From assembly GCF_014268885.2 (NCBI RefSeq), contig NZ_CP077095.1, positions 2,547,501 to 2,611,500 on the forward strand: DNA of 64,000 nt. The letters run 5' to 3'. A model generated the notes under the pieces. That model did not search any database and was not told where the DNA came from. It worked only from the letters and a program-made list of their open reading frames with translations. Below, piece after piece: positions 50,328 through 59,814 of this stretch. The position numbers and the translations under genes were made by a program. The stretch's first letter is position 1. Each line of letters begins with the position of its first letter. This DNA is from Pseudomonas xantholysinigenes. GTDB lineage: Bacteria > Pseudomonadota > Gammaproteobacteria > Pseudomonadales > Pseudomonadaceae.

Positions 50328-53300
50328 ATGTCGACCCCCCGCAAAGGTCCGGCCTTGTCCTCATTGCTGTTGGCGCTGCTCGCCTGGCAGGCGAACAGCG
50401 AGGCGGCCGTGCAGTGCCAGCGCACGCTGGTGGCCAACGTGGTGGCCCTGGATCAGCCGCTGATGTTCAACCGCCTTGGCGCGCAGAACGCCAACGGCAT
50501 GCTGTTCGCCCTGCGCCAGGACGTGGTGGACGAACACCAGGTGCCGCTGAGCAGTGGTGGCGCCGCGGTGCCGGGCAAGGTCACCCTGCGTCCGGACAAA
50601 CGCCCACGGCCGATCGTGCTGCGGGTGGCCGCCGGCGATTGCCTGACGGTCAACCTGACCAACCTGCTGGCCTACCAGGCCAACCCCAACAAGCATGGCA
50701 TCGAGCCCGAGGAAGCAGAGGGCGAGGAAGGCGAGGAGGGCGAGTTGCCGGAGGTCGAGCACGGCGAGGACTTCATCGCCGATGAACAGGTCAGCGACCG
50801 CCATGTGGGCTTCCAGGTCAATGGCATGCAGGCGGTCAACAGCATCGCCGACATCGCGGCCAACACCGGGCGCAACGGCAACTTCCTGGTCGCCCCGGGC
50901 AGCACCCGCAGCTACACCTTGTACGCCGAGCGCGAAGGCGCCTTTGCCGCCTCCAGCCGTGGCGCGCCGTTCGGTGGCGAAGGCAATGCCGGCAACGTCG
51001 CCAACGGCCTGTTCGGCCAGGTGGTGGTGGTGCCCAAGGCCGGGCGCACCTACCGCAACACCCTGACCGAAGAGGAGATGCGCCTGGCCACCACCGGGCG
51101 CACCGCCACCGGCCAGCCGGTGATCGACTACGAGGCGCGCTACCCGCAACGCCAGCCGTGGATCGCCGAAGGCAAGGCCGGCAAGCCGATCATCGCCATG
51201 GTCGACGGCAACGAGATCGTCAACAGCGAGACCGATGCCATCGTCATGGGCCCCAACCCCGACGGCAGTTTCCCCAAGAGCACCTACCCCCTGGAAAGCG
51301 TCGGCAAGCGCAACCCGGCGTTGCCCAACCGGCTGGAGGCGTTCCGCGACTTCGCATCGCAGTTCGCCGACGAGGTGGCCGGCACCCAGGCATTCCCCGG
51401 CTACTGGGCGGACCCGGTGATGGGCCACGTGCTGGAGCCGACCCGCGACTCGTTCATGATCAACTACGGCTCCGGCGGCATGGGCGCCGAGGTGGTGGCC
51501 AACCGCCTGGGCGTGGGGCCGATGCATGACTGCCTGTCGTGCGCCTATGAGGAGTTCTTCCTCAGTGCCCACACCGTCGGCGACATCGGCACCCTGGTGG
51601 ATGTTCCGGCCAACGTCGGCCTCGAGCAGATTCGTCCGGGCGAAGTGCCGCCGGCCAGCGCCACCGGGGTCAAGGCGAGCATGGCCCTGTACCCGGCCGA
51701 GCCGGCCAACGTGCACCACAGCTACATTGGCGACTTCACCAAGTTCCGCAACACTCACAACGGCCACGAGCAGCACATCTTCCACCTGCACGGGCACCAG
51801 TGGCTGTTCAACCCCAACGACGACAACTCCGACTACATCGACGCCCAGGGCATCGGCCCGGGCGTGGGCTACACCTACGAAATCGCCAACGGCGGCTCGG
51901 GTAACCGCAACCGGGTGGCGGGCGACGCGATCTACCACTGCCATTTCTATCCGCACTTCGCCCAGGGCATGTGGGCCATGTGGCGGGTGCACGATGTGTT
52001 CGAGCCGGGCACCCGGCTGGCGGTCAGCGGCGAGGGCGAGAACGGTTTCCATGCCACGCCGTTCGCCCTGCGCAGTGGCAAGCCGGCGCCGGGCGCACGG
52101 GCCTTGCCCGATGGCGAGATCGTCGCCGGCACGCCGATCCCGGCCATCGTGCCACTGCCAGGCAAGGCCATGGCGCCGATGCCGGGCAAGGTCACGGTGG
52201 TACCTAAGCTCTCCGAGACCCTGGTCGCCGGGCATGACGATGATGACGAGGAGGAGGGTGATGATCATCCGGACGAACCCGCCGCGCCGCGCGCGGTCGG
52301 CTCCCTCGCGTTGGTCGATCGCAGCGAGAGCAACCGCAACGCCGACGGCAGCTTGAAGAACCCCGGCTATCCGTTCTGGATCGGCGGCATGGAAAGCAGT
52401 GTCGGCCAGCGTCCGCCGACTCCGCCGCTGGACATGCTCGACCCGGCCCTGGCCCGGCAACTCAAGGACAGTGGCAAGGCCCTGTGGGCCAACCTCGACC
52501 CCAACCAGGTCGATGGTTGGGACGGCGGCCTTGGTCGCCACGTGCTGGACGGCGTGTCCGCTGGCGGCGAGGCGGTGACCACCACCACCAAGCTGGATTT
52601 CTCCAAGGTGGTGCACAAGGCCAAACCGATCTACCTGCCCGAGGAAGGCACCGAGGTCGAGCAGGCGGCGATGCAGTTCCACGCCAAGGCCGAACACCCA
52701 AGCTTTGCCCTGATCCCCGGCAGCCAGCCGGTGGCCAAGGCCTTCCGCACCAACGGCGCCTTGCCCACCGCCGGCGCGCCTTACTACGAACCGTGCATGG
52801 ATGACCGCGGCAAACGTCTGACCCAAGGCTCGGGCCAGGGTGAGTTCTTCAGCGGCGAAAGCCTCAGCGGCATGAGCTTCCGTGGCGCGTCCACCTTCAC
52901 CGCCGACCGGCCACGCATCTACAAGGCGGCCAACATCCAGTTCGATGCGGTATACAACAAGGTCGGCTACCACTTCCCGCAGGCGCGCATCCTTGCCCTG
53001 TGGGAGGACGCCTGGCCGGTGATCACCAAGCAGCGCCCACCGGAGCCGCTGGTGATGCGCATGAACACCTTCGACTGCACCCAGTACGTGCACACCAACC
53101 TGATCCCGTCGTTCTACGAAATGGACGACTACCAGGTGCGCACCCCGACCGATGTGATCGGCCAGCATATCCACCTGCCCAAATGGGACCTGACCGCCGC
53201 CGACGGCTCGGCCAACGGTTGGAACTACGAAGACGGCATCCTCTCGCCGGGCAGCGTGGTCGAACGCGTGCACGCCATTCGCAGCTTCAACAACTGCAGC

Positions 53301-56174
53301 GAAGGTGATGCCCGCGATGGCACCGCGGCCTGCCCGAAAGCCAAGCAGCACCCATACTTCGGACGCTTCGGCCGGGCCGACTGGCTGGGCGCGCGCAGCG
53401 CCATGCAACGCTGGTTCGCCGACCCGCTGGTGAACGTGCACAACGTCGACCGTGGCCTGGGCACCATCTTCACCCATGACCACCTCGGCCCATCGACCCA
53501 CCAGCAGCTCGGGCTCTACGCCACCGTGCTGGCCGAGCCCGCTGGCTCCACCTGGTACCACGCCGAGACCGGCGAGCAGCTGTACAACCCGGCCACTCGC
53601 CAGGACGGCGGCCCGACTTCATGGCAGGCGGTGATCCAGACCGGCGACCACGACGGCGACGGCAAGAACGACAGCTACCGCGAGTTCTTCCTCGAGTACA
53701 GCGACTTCCAGCACGCCTATGAAGCCGGCGTGTACGTCGGCGCCGGCCCCAATGGCGTGCCGGACGGCCAGGCCTACCCGGCCACCGCCGACAGCTTCCG
53801 CTATGCCATCAACCCGCCGGTACGCGGCAAGGCCTCCAACCTGCTCGAAGCCATCGTCGAGGAGCGCGGCGGCATCAACCCCGGCTGCCCGACCCGACCC
53901 TGCCCGCAGGCAATCTCGGTGGATGACCCGGGCATGTTCGTCGTCAATTACCGCAACGAGCCCCTGGCCCTGCGGGTGTTCGACCCGAACAAGGTCGGCC
54001 CGGACGGCAAGCGCGGCATGCAGGCCGACGGCCTGGGCGGTGATCTGGGCTACGCCCTGCAGACCCGTACCGACCGCGCCATCCCGGCGATGAACCTGGC
54101 GCCGTCGGCGATCACCCAGGCGGTCGGCCCCACCGGCGGCACCACGTTGTTCCCGCCGCATATAAACAAGGCCGGCAGCGAGCCGGGCGACCCGTTCACG
54201 CCGATGCTACGCACCTATTCCGGCGACAACGTGCGCTTGCGCATGCACGCCGGCGGCCATGAAGAGGAGCACAACGTCACCTTGCATGGGGTGAAGTGGC
54301 TGCAGAACGGTTCGGGCTTCGGCAACAGCTCCAACTCGGGGTGGAAGTCGTCGCAGATGATCGGCATTTCCGAGCAACTGGGCTTCATGGCGCCGGTGTC
54401 GATGATCTCCAGCTCCGCTGCCACCAACGGTGACTACCTGTACTCGCTGGACGCGGCGCTCGAGGGATACTGGAATGGCATCTGGGGCATCATGCGCAAC
54501 TACACCGCGCAGCGTGCCGACCTGTTCCCGCTGCCCAACAACCCGCAGCCGGTGGCCATGCGCAACACCGTGAACTTCGACGGCATCTGCCCGAAAACCA
54601 CGGCCAACGCCAATGGCATCGGCACCCGGCCGACGGTCAAGCGCAGCTATGAAGTGGTCGCCGCGCTGGCCAACGACATCCTGGCCAACAGCAACAACGT
54701 GGCGATCAACGACCCCAACGGCGTTGGCCAGCATGTCGGCGGCCCGCTCAAGGCCAATGGCGGCACACTGGTGTTCAACAGCCGGCGTACCAGCATCCCG
54801 TTGGTCAGTGGGGTTGATCCCGAGGATGGCGAGACCTTCACCATCGGTGGCCACAGCGCGCCGCTGCACGACCCGACTGCGATCCTTTATGTGCGCAAGG
54901 CCGACCTCGACCCTGGCACCGGCAAGCTCAAGCCTGGCGTGCCGGTGGAGCCGCTGATCCTGCGCGCCAATGCCGGCGACTGCATCAGCGTGACCCTGGA
55001 GAACCGTCTGCCGCTGATGATGCCGGACCTGCCCAGCACCGCGGTGATGCACAACGTGGCCAAGCGCGACCGCTTCGACAGCGAGGGCGCCACGGCCTTC
55101 GCCAACAACCTGATGCGTCCGTCCAGCCATGTCGGCCTGCACGCGCAACTGCTGGCCTACGACATCACCAAGTCCGATGGCGTCAACGTTGGCCTCAACC
55201 CGGTGCAGACCGTGCCGCCACGTACCGGCAGCAGCGGCGCCTACCCGACCAAGGTGTACCAGTACTACGCCGGGCACCTGGAGCGCGAAGGCAAGCCGAC
55301 CCTGCAACTGGGCCGCACGGTGGACAACATCAACACCACCGCCATCGAGTTCGGCGGCCTCAACCTGACCCCGGCGGATGTGATCAAGCAACCGCAGAAA
55401 GGCCTGGTGGGCGCCATGAGCATCCTGCCGCAGAGCGCCACCTGGATCGAGGACAACGCCAGCCGCGCCCAGGCCACGGTGAAGATCAGCGGCCAGGCCG
55501 ACTACCGCGACTTCGTCACGGTATGGCAGCGAGCGCTGAACATGCGCTGGGCCGACGGCGCCCCGGTGGCGGGGATCAATACCGAAGGCAACGGCGCGGC
55601 GGGCGATCCACAGGACAATGGCAACATGGCCGTGAACTACAAGACCGAGCCGCTGTGGCTGCGCTTCGGCATGGCGCCTGACTCGCCGTTCGGCCACGCC
55701 GACGGGCTAGGCTTTGCCGACATCCCCAATGCGCACATGGCTTACAGCAACGCCCTGGTCGGTGGCGATCCGCAGACCCCGGTGCTGTACGCCAAGCCAG
55801 GGCAGCCGCTGCGCAACCACATCGTCATGCCCAGCGGCGGCAGTCGGGGGATGACCTATCAGCTGGATGGGCATGTGTGGCCGCTGCATAACTTCCAGGC
55901 CGAGAAGAGCGATGTGGAGGGTTACCCGATGAGCCTGCCAGGTATCGGCTCGGTGCGATACGGCTACAACCCGATGGCGATGTACGTGGGTGCCCAGGAG
56001 AGCGTGCTGCCGGCGGCGCATTTCAGCTTCATGCTGCCCAGCGCCGGTGGCGCCAACGCGGTGCCGGGGGATTACCTGTTCCGCGACTATGCGGCGTATG
56101 GCAACACCTCGGGGCTGTGGGGGCTGTTGCGGGTGACCAACGAGGCGCCACCGGCTACGGCGCCGGGGCAGTAG
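50328..56174 (+). CDS. mnxG: Giant multicopper oxidase, MnxG-type manganese oxidase
   Basis: 1948 aa; ATG 50328 with GGAGGTG 7 nt upstream, then a signal peptide (SSLLLALLAWQANSEAA). Repeated cupredoxin-type domains carry copper-ligand motifs: H480-E-Q-H-I-F-H-L-H-G-H490, H537-C538-H-F-Y-P-H543, Q-H947-I-H949, H1050-D-H1052, H1315-N-V-T-L-H1320, and a C-terminal HVWPLHNF. Size and motif order fit MnxG of P. putida, which oxidises Mn(II) to Mn oxides. Two acidic inserts stand out: EEAEGEEGEEGELPEVEHGE near residue 130 and DDDDEEEGDDHPDEP near residue 640. The gene is followed by copper chaperones and a cytochrome, supporting a secreted or periplasmic metal-oxidation role. Activity is inferred. 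Confidence 0.85.
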   Translation: MSTPRKGPALSSLLLALLAWQANSEAAVQCQRTLVANVVALDQPLMFNRLGAQNANGMLFALRQDVVDEHQVPLSSGGAAVPGKVTLRPDKRPRPIVLRVAAGDCLTVNLTNLLAYQANPNKHGIEPEEAEGEEGEEGELPEVEHGEDFIADEQVSDRHVGFQVNGMQAVNSIADIAANTGRNGNFLVAPGSTRSYTLYAEREGAFAASSRGAPFGGEGNAGNVANGLFGQVVVVPKAGRTYRNTLTEEEMRLATTGRTATGQPVIDYEARYPQRQPWIAEGKAGKPIIAMVDGNEIVNSETDAIVMGPNPDGSFPKSTYPLESVGKRNPALPNRLEAFRDFASQFADEVAGTQAFPGYWADPVMGHVLEPTRDSFMINYGSGGMGAEVVANRLGVGPMHDCLSCAYEEFFLSAHTVGDIGTLVDVPANVGLEQIRPGEVPPASATGVKASMALYPAEPANVHHSYIGDFTKFRNTHNGHEQHIFHLHGHQWLFNPNDDNSDYIDAQGIGPGVGYTYEIANGGSGNRNRVAGDAIYHCHFYPHFAQGMWAMWRVHDVFEPGTRLAVSGEGENGFHATPFALRSGKPAPGARALPDGEIVAGTPIPAIVPLPGKAMAPMPGKVTVVPKLSETLVAGHDDDDEEEGDDHPDEPAAPRAVGSLALVDRSESNRNADGSLKNPGYPFWIGGMESSVGQRPPTPPLDMLDPALARQLKDSGKALWANLDPNQVDGWDGGLGRHVLDGVSAGGEAVTTTTKLDFSKVVHKAKPIYLPEEGTEVEQAAMQFHAKAEHPSFALIPGSQPVAKAFRTNGALPTAGAPYYEPCMDDRGKRLTQGSGQGEFFSGESLSGMSFRGASTFTADRPRIYKAANIQFDAVYNKVGYHFPQARILALWEDAWPVITKQRPPEPLVMRMNTFDCTQYVHTNLIPSFYEMDDYQVRTPTDVIGQHIHLPKWDLTAADGSANGWNYEDGILSPGSVVERVHAIRSFNNCSEGDARDGTAACPKAKQHPYFGRFGRADWLGARSAMQRWFADPLVNVHNVDRGLGTIFTHDHLGPSTHQQLGLYATVLAEPAGSTWYHAETGEQLYNPATRQDGGPTSWQAVIQTGDHDGDGKNDSYREFFLEYSDFQHAYEAGVYVGAGPNGVPDGQAYPATADSFRYAINPPVRGKASNLLEAIVEERGGINPGCPTRPCPQAISVDDPGMFVVNYRNEPLALRVFDPNKVGPDGKRGMQADGLGGDLGYALQTRTDRAIPAMNLAPSAITQAVGPTGGTTLFPPHINKAGSEPGDPFTPMLRTYSGDNVRLRMHAGGHEEEHNVTLHGVKWLQNGSGFGNSSNSGWKSSQMIGISEQLGFMAPVSMISSSAATNGDYLYSLDAALEGYWNGIWGIMRNYTAQRADLFPLPNNPQPVAMRNTVNFDGICPKTTANANGIGTRPTVKRSYEVVAALANDILANSNNVAINDPNGVGQHVGGPLKANGGTLVFNSRRTSIPLVSGVDPEDGETFTIGGHSAPLHDPTAILYVRKADLDPGTGKLKPGVPVEPLILRANAGDCISVTLENRLPLMMPDLPSTAVMHNVAKRDRFDSEGATAFANNLMRPSSHVGLHAQLLAYDITKSDGVNVGLNPVQTVPPRTGSSGAYPTKVYQYYAGHLEREGKPTLQLGRTVDNINTTAIEFGGLNLTPADVIKQPQKGLVGAMSILPQSATWIEDNASRAQATVKISGQADYRDFVTVWQRALNMRWADGAPVAGINTEGNGAAGDPQDNGNMAVNYKTEPLWLRFGMAPDSPFGHADGLGFADIPNAHMAYSNALVGGDPQTPVLYAKPGQPLRNHIVMPSGGSRGMTYQLDGHVWPLHNFQAEKSDVEGYPMSLPGIGSVRYGYNPMAMYVGAQESVLPAAHFSFMLPSAGGANAVPGDYLFRDYAAYGNTSGLWGLLRVTNEAPPATAPGQ

Positions 56175-56426
56175 GGGGGCTTTGCTACCACCATCAGTAG
56201 CAGCACCTGCGCCACCAAAGAGCCGCAATACGGCCCCGGGATCTTCGCATTGGCGTTGAACTCCCAGGGCCGCTTTGCGGCTCTGCTGCGTTACAAGGCC
56301 GTTGCGCTGCCAACGCGACGGCGTGCACCGATGGGGCAGGTGCGAAAGCGCCCCCGGCTTTGGGGCTGCCTCCCCAACAGGCTTGAACTTTATTCTCAAG
56401 TTGTTGATTAAAAACAATTTTATTTA
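56175..56426. other. Intergenic region after mnxG
   Basis: About 250 nt. Contains CAGGGCCGCTTTGCGGCTCTG (hairpin, possible weak terminator) and the dyad TTGGGG-N6-CCCCAA (about 56363-56380) upstream of a sigma-54 promoter. No gene seen. Confidence 0.45.
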
Positions 56427-56442
56427 TGGCATAGCGCTTGCT
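56427..56442 (+). promoter_or_regulatory. Sigma-54 promoter of the beta-propeller/SCO operon
   Basis: TGGCATAGCGCTTGCT has the -24 GG and -12 GC at the required 10-nt gap (consensus TGGCAC/T-N5-TTGCW). It is 42 nt before the small ORF at 56484. Confidence 0.75.
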
Positions 56443-56483
56443 AGCTACCTCCACAGGACCCCTGAGCCCCGTGGAGGTGCAGC

Positions 56484-56528
56484 ATGCTCATCCCCCTCGA
56501 ACGCCCCACCTTGCGCGTGCCGGCATGA
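56484..56528 (+). CDS. 14-codon upstream ORF coupled to the beta-propeller gene
   Basis: ATG 56484 is preceded by GGAGGTG (strong), encodes MLIPLERPTLRVPA and stops with TGA overlapping the next ATG (GCATGA). The main gene itself has no ribosome site, so this mini-ORF probably delivers ribosomes to it. Confidence 0.55.
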   Translation: MLIPLERPTLRVPA

Positions 56529-58504
56529 ACCGCAAGCTGAGCCCGGTATACCTGGGCCTGTTGCTGGGCAGCGCGTTGATCGGCCTGGGCGTCGCCTACG
56601 AAAAACTCTGGTGCGACCCCCGCGAGCTGCTGCAGGAAAGCGCCGACCCACAGGCCCTGCACCGGCTCAGCCGCGATGGCGTGACCGTGGAGTTCGAGGC
56701 GCGCCCGCTGAGCGGCAGCGAACTGCGCGAAGGCGATTTCGCCAGCATCCGCTTCAAGGTCACTGACCAGTCCAGCGGCCAGCCACTGTCGGGCATGGCC
56801 CCAGGTGCCTGGCTGGACCCGGCGCAGGCGGCGCCGCTCGGCGACCGCGACAGCGGTTGCAAGGCGCGGGTGGCGCTGTTTCTCAAGAGCAGCATCGGCG
56901 CCCGGCCATTGCTCGACCTCAACAGCTACTTCCTGCTGGTACTGAACAAGGACGCCAGCCTCACGGTGATCGATCCGACCGTGTCGGTGGGCGGGATCAC
57001 CAGCACCTTGGCGCGCATCGACCTGCCGGGGCGGCCCATGGACTGGGTGGCCACCGGCGACGACAAGCAGGTGTTCGTGTCCATGCCCGAACGCAACCAG
57101 GTGGCGCTGATCGACACCGAGACCTTCACCCGCGTGGCCACCCTCGAGGCCGGCGAGCAACCGGTGCGCATGGCTCTGCAACCGGACCAGCGCCTGCTGT
57201 GGGTTGGCAACAACAGCAGCGACCCGGCCAAGGGCGGCGTGACGGTGATCGATGTGCCCAGTCGCACCATGCTCAAGTCGTTCAGCACCGGCTCCGGTCA
57301 CCACGAGATCGCTTTCAGCGGCGACTCGCGCCATGCCTTTGTCAGCAACCGGGACGCGGGCACCCTGAGCGTGATCGACATCGCCCAGATGCGCCTGGTC
57401 AAGACCCTCGAAGTCGGCCCGCACCCGTTGTCGGTGGCCTACTCGCCGTTGTCCCAGGCGGTGTATGTGGTCGACGGCGAGGAAGGCACGGTGCGAGTGA
57501 TCGATGCCCGCAGCCACCAGTTGCGCCACACGGTCAAGGCCGAACAGGGTCTGGGGCCGATGCGCTTCAGCCGCGACGGGCGCTTTGGCGTGGTGCTCAA
57601 CACCCAGGAGAACCAGGCGCTGGTGATCGACGCCAGCAACGACCAACTGATCCACCGCATCGATGTAGCCGCCGAGCCCTATCAACTGACCTTCACCAAG
57701 GGCTATGCCTATGTGCGCGGCCTGGCTTCGCCGAAGGTCAGCATGATCAACCTGGCCAGCCTCGGCCAGGGCCGCGAGCCGATCGTCCAGGGCTTCGAGG
57801 CCGGCCCCGCGGCGCCGCGCCAAGCCGGCGACCTGCCGTTGGCGCAGAGCGTGAGTGTGTCGCGCGATGACAACGCGGTGTTCGCGGTCAACCCGGTGGA
57901 CAACACCACCTACTTCTATGCCGAAGGCATGAACGCGCCGATGTCCGGCTACAACAATCGCGGCCACCAGGCCCGCGCGGCGATCGTCATCGACCGCAGC
58001 CTGCGCGAGGTGGCGCCGGGGGTGTATGGCTCGACGGTGAAACTGCCGGCCGCCGGCACCTTCGATGTGGCGTTCCTGCTCAACCAGCCGCAGATCATCC
58101 ATTGCTTCAGCACCGAAGTGGCGGCATTGCCGCAAGCGAGCCAGCACAAGCGCGCCCACGCCGAGTTCATCGGTGGCGGCCAGCCTTGGCCTGCGCATCG
58201 CCCATACCAGGCACGGGTGCGCATCCTCGGCGAGGACGGCCAGCCGCGCACCGGCCTGAGCGACCTGACCTTGCGCTATTTCCTCGCGCCTTCGTCGCTG
58301 CCGCGCAACGTGCAGCTGGTGGACATGGGCGAGGGGGTCTACCAGGCCACGCTGGAGCTGGCCGAGGCCGGCGCCTGGTACCTGCATGTGCAGTCGCCCA
58401 GCCTGGGTCGCACCTTTGCCGAGCAGAACTTCACCAGCCTGCGGGTGCTGCCCGCGACGACGTCGTCCACCGCTTCCCAAGGGGAACCCAGGAGCCTGCG
58501 ATGA
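56525..58504 (+). CDS. YVTN/cytochrome d1-like beta-propeller protein
   Basis: 659 aa. N-terminal membrane anchor or signal (YLGLLLGSALIGLGVAY), an Ig-like front part, then repeated propeller blades (VFVSMPERNQVALIDTETFTRVATLEAG; HAFVSNRDAGTLSVIDIAQMRLVKTLEVGPHPLSVAYSP; VYVVDGEEGTVRVIDARSHQL). The C-terminal ~150 residues form a beta-rich domain. Start at ATG 56525 relies on coupling with the upstream mini-ORF. Second gene of the mnx locus; perhaps an electron-transfer or assembly partner for the oxidase. It overlaps the SCO gene by 4 nt. Confidence 0.83.
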   Translation: MNRKLSPVYLGLLLGSALIGLGVAYEKLWCDPRELLQESADPQALHRLSRDGVTVEFEARPLSGSELREGDFASIRFKVTDQSSGQPLSGMAPGAWLDPAQAAPLGDRDSGCKARVALFLKSSIGARPLLDLNSYFLLVLNKDASLTVIDPTVSVGGITSTLARIDLPGRPMDWVATGDDKQVFVSMPERNQVALIDTETFTRVATLEAGEQPVRMALQPDQRLLWVGNNSSDPAKGGVTVIDVPSRTMLKSFSTGSGHHEIAFSGDSRHAFVSNRDAGTLSVIDIAQMRLVKTLEVGPHPLSVAYSPLSQAVYVVDGEEGTVRVIDARSHQLRHTVKAEQGLGPMRFSRDGRFGVVLNTQENQALVIDASNDQLIHRIDVAAEPYQLTFTKGYAYVRGLASPKVSMINLASLGQGREPIVQGFEAGPAAPRQAGDLPLAQSVSVSRDDNAVFAVNPVDNTTYFYAEGMNAPMSGYNNRGHQARAAIVIDRSLREVAPGVYGSTVKLPAAGTFDVAFLLNQPQIIHCFSTEVAALPQASQHKRAHAEFIGGGQPWPAHRPYQARVRILGEDGQPRTGLSDLTLRYFLAPSSLPRNVQLVDMGEGVYQATLELAEAGAWYLHVQSPSLGRTFAEQNFTSLRVLPATTSSTASQGEPRSLR

Positions 58505-59154
58505 ACCGATCTTCCCGCGTGACCCTGCTGGGCTTGAGCCTGCTGCTGGCCAGCCCGTTGGTCCTGGCCCATGCCGGACATGAGCATGGTGGCCAACCCA
58601 GCGAACCGCCCGCCGCGCGCCAGGAAAAGACCAGCGTGCGTTTCGCCGATGTGCCGCTGCTCGACCAGGACGGCATGCCGGTGCGCCTGGAACAGGACCT
58701 GGTGGGCGACCACCTGGTGGTCATGGGCTTCATCTACACCAGCTGCACCACGGTGTGCCCGGTGGTGTCGTCGATCATGAGCAAGGTCCAGCAGCAGCTC
58801 GGCGGCCGGGTGGGCGAGGAGATACGCCTGGTGTCGATCAGCGTCGACCCGCAGCGCGACGACGCGAAGCGCCTGGCCAGCTATGCCCGGGCATTCCAGC
58901 ATGGGCCAGGCTGGAGCTGGCTGACCGGTTCGCCCTACGCCATCAGCGAAACCCTCAAGGGCCTGGGCAGTTTCAGCGCCAACCTCAGCGAGCACCCACC
59001 GCTGATCCTGGTCGGTGACGGGCGCAGCGGCCACTGGACGCGCTACTACGGCTTCACCGACCCCAATGTGCTGATCAGCGAAATCAACCGCCTCGGCGCG
59101 CGCCGGGTGCATGCCAAGAGCACGGCCATCGCCGGCCAGGAGGCGCAACCATGA
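58501..59154 (+). CDS. SCO1/SenC-family copper chaperone (1)
   Basis: 217 aa, ATG overlaps the previous stop. Signal peptide, His-rich HAGHEHGG, then the thioredoxin-like SCO fold with C82-T-T-V-C86-P and a His in NLSEHPPLILVGD. SCO proteins deliver copper to oxidases or control thiols; here MnxG is the likely client. Confidence 0.92.
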   Translation: MNRSSRVTLLGLSLLLASPLVLAHAGHEHGGQPSEPPAARQEKTSVRFADVPLLDQDGMPVRLEQDLVGDHLVVMGFIYTSCTTVCPVVSSIMSKVQQQLGGRVGEEIRLVSISVDPQRDDAKRLASYARAFQHGPGWSWLTGSPYAISETLKGLGSFSANLSEHPPLILVGDGRSGHWTRYYGFTDPNVLISEINRLGARRVHAKSTAIAGQEAQP

Positions 59155-59807
59155 GTACCCAGACGTCGCGCCAGGCCGGCATGCGCGGCCTCGACTGGCT
59201 GGTGCTGGCCGCCTGCCTGTGGATCTTCGCCTCGGTGGCGCTGGCCCATGAGGGCCATGCCCCGGCCGCGCAACCGGCACCGCCGACCATGGTCAGCGGC
59301 GGCGGCACCCGTGATGCGCAGACCTGGTTCACCGATACCGTGCTCAAGGACCAGGATGGCCGTGAGCTGCGCTTCTACAGCGATGTGCTCAAGGACAAGG
59401 TGGTGATGCTCAATGTGATCTTCACTCACTGCAATGACGCCTGCCCGCTGATCACCCGCAAGCTGCGCGAAGTGCGCGAGGCCATGGGGCCGGCGCTGGC
59501 GGCGCAGGTGACTTTCGTCTCGGTCAGCAGTGACCCGCTCAACGACACGCCCGAAGTGCTCAAGGCCTTTGCCCGCAAGCAGGGAGTGGACGGGCCGAAC
59601 TGGCTGTTTCTCACTGGCGACAAGGCCAGCGTCGACCTGGTGCTGGGGCGCCTGGGGCAGTTCCTGCCCAGCCCCGAGCAGCATTCGACGCAGTTGATCG
59701 CCGGCGACGTGGGGGGCAAGCGCTGGAGCAAGATCCGCCCCGACGCCCCGCCTGCGGCCATCGCCCAGCGCATGCAGTTGCTGGCCCAACCGCTGGCTGG
59801 GCGGTGA
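59151..59807 (+). CDS. SCO1/SenC-family copper chaperone (2)
   Basis: 218 aa, ATGA overlap with the first SCO gene. N-terminal helix (LVLAACLWIFASVALA), HEGHAP, then C94-N-D-A-C98-P and the His of PSPEQHSTQLIAGD. The sequence differs from the first copy, suggesting different steps (for example two copper sites or a reductant role). Confidence 0.92.
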   Translation: MSTQTSRQAGMRGLDWLVLAACLWIFASVALAHEGHAPAAQPAPPTMVSGGGTRDAQTWFTDTVLKDQDGRELRFYSDVLKDKVVMLNVIFTHCNDACPLITRKLREVREAMGPALAAQVTFVSVSSDPLNDTPEVLKAFARKQGVDGPNWLFLTGDKASVDLVLGRLGQFLPSPEQHSTQLIAGDVGGKRWSKIRPDAPPAAIAQRMQLLAQPLAGR

Positions 59808-59814
59808 TATCGAG

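Noticed and set aside
50361..53561. A 1066-codon minus-strand open frame opposite mnxG
   Set aside because: Its composition (His/Val/Gly-rich with repeated 'VAG', 'HLV') is that of the antisense of a high-GC gene; no start site or domain; mnxG has clear copper motifs on the other strand.
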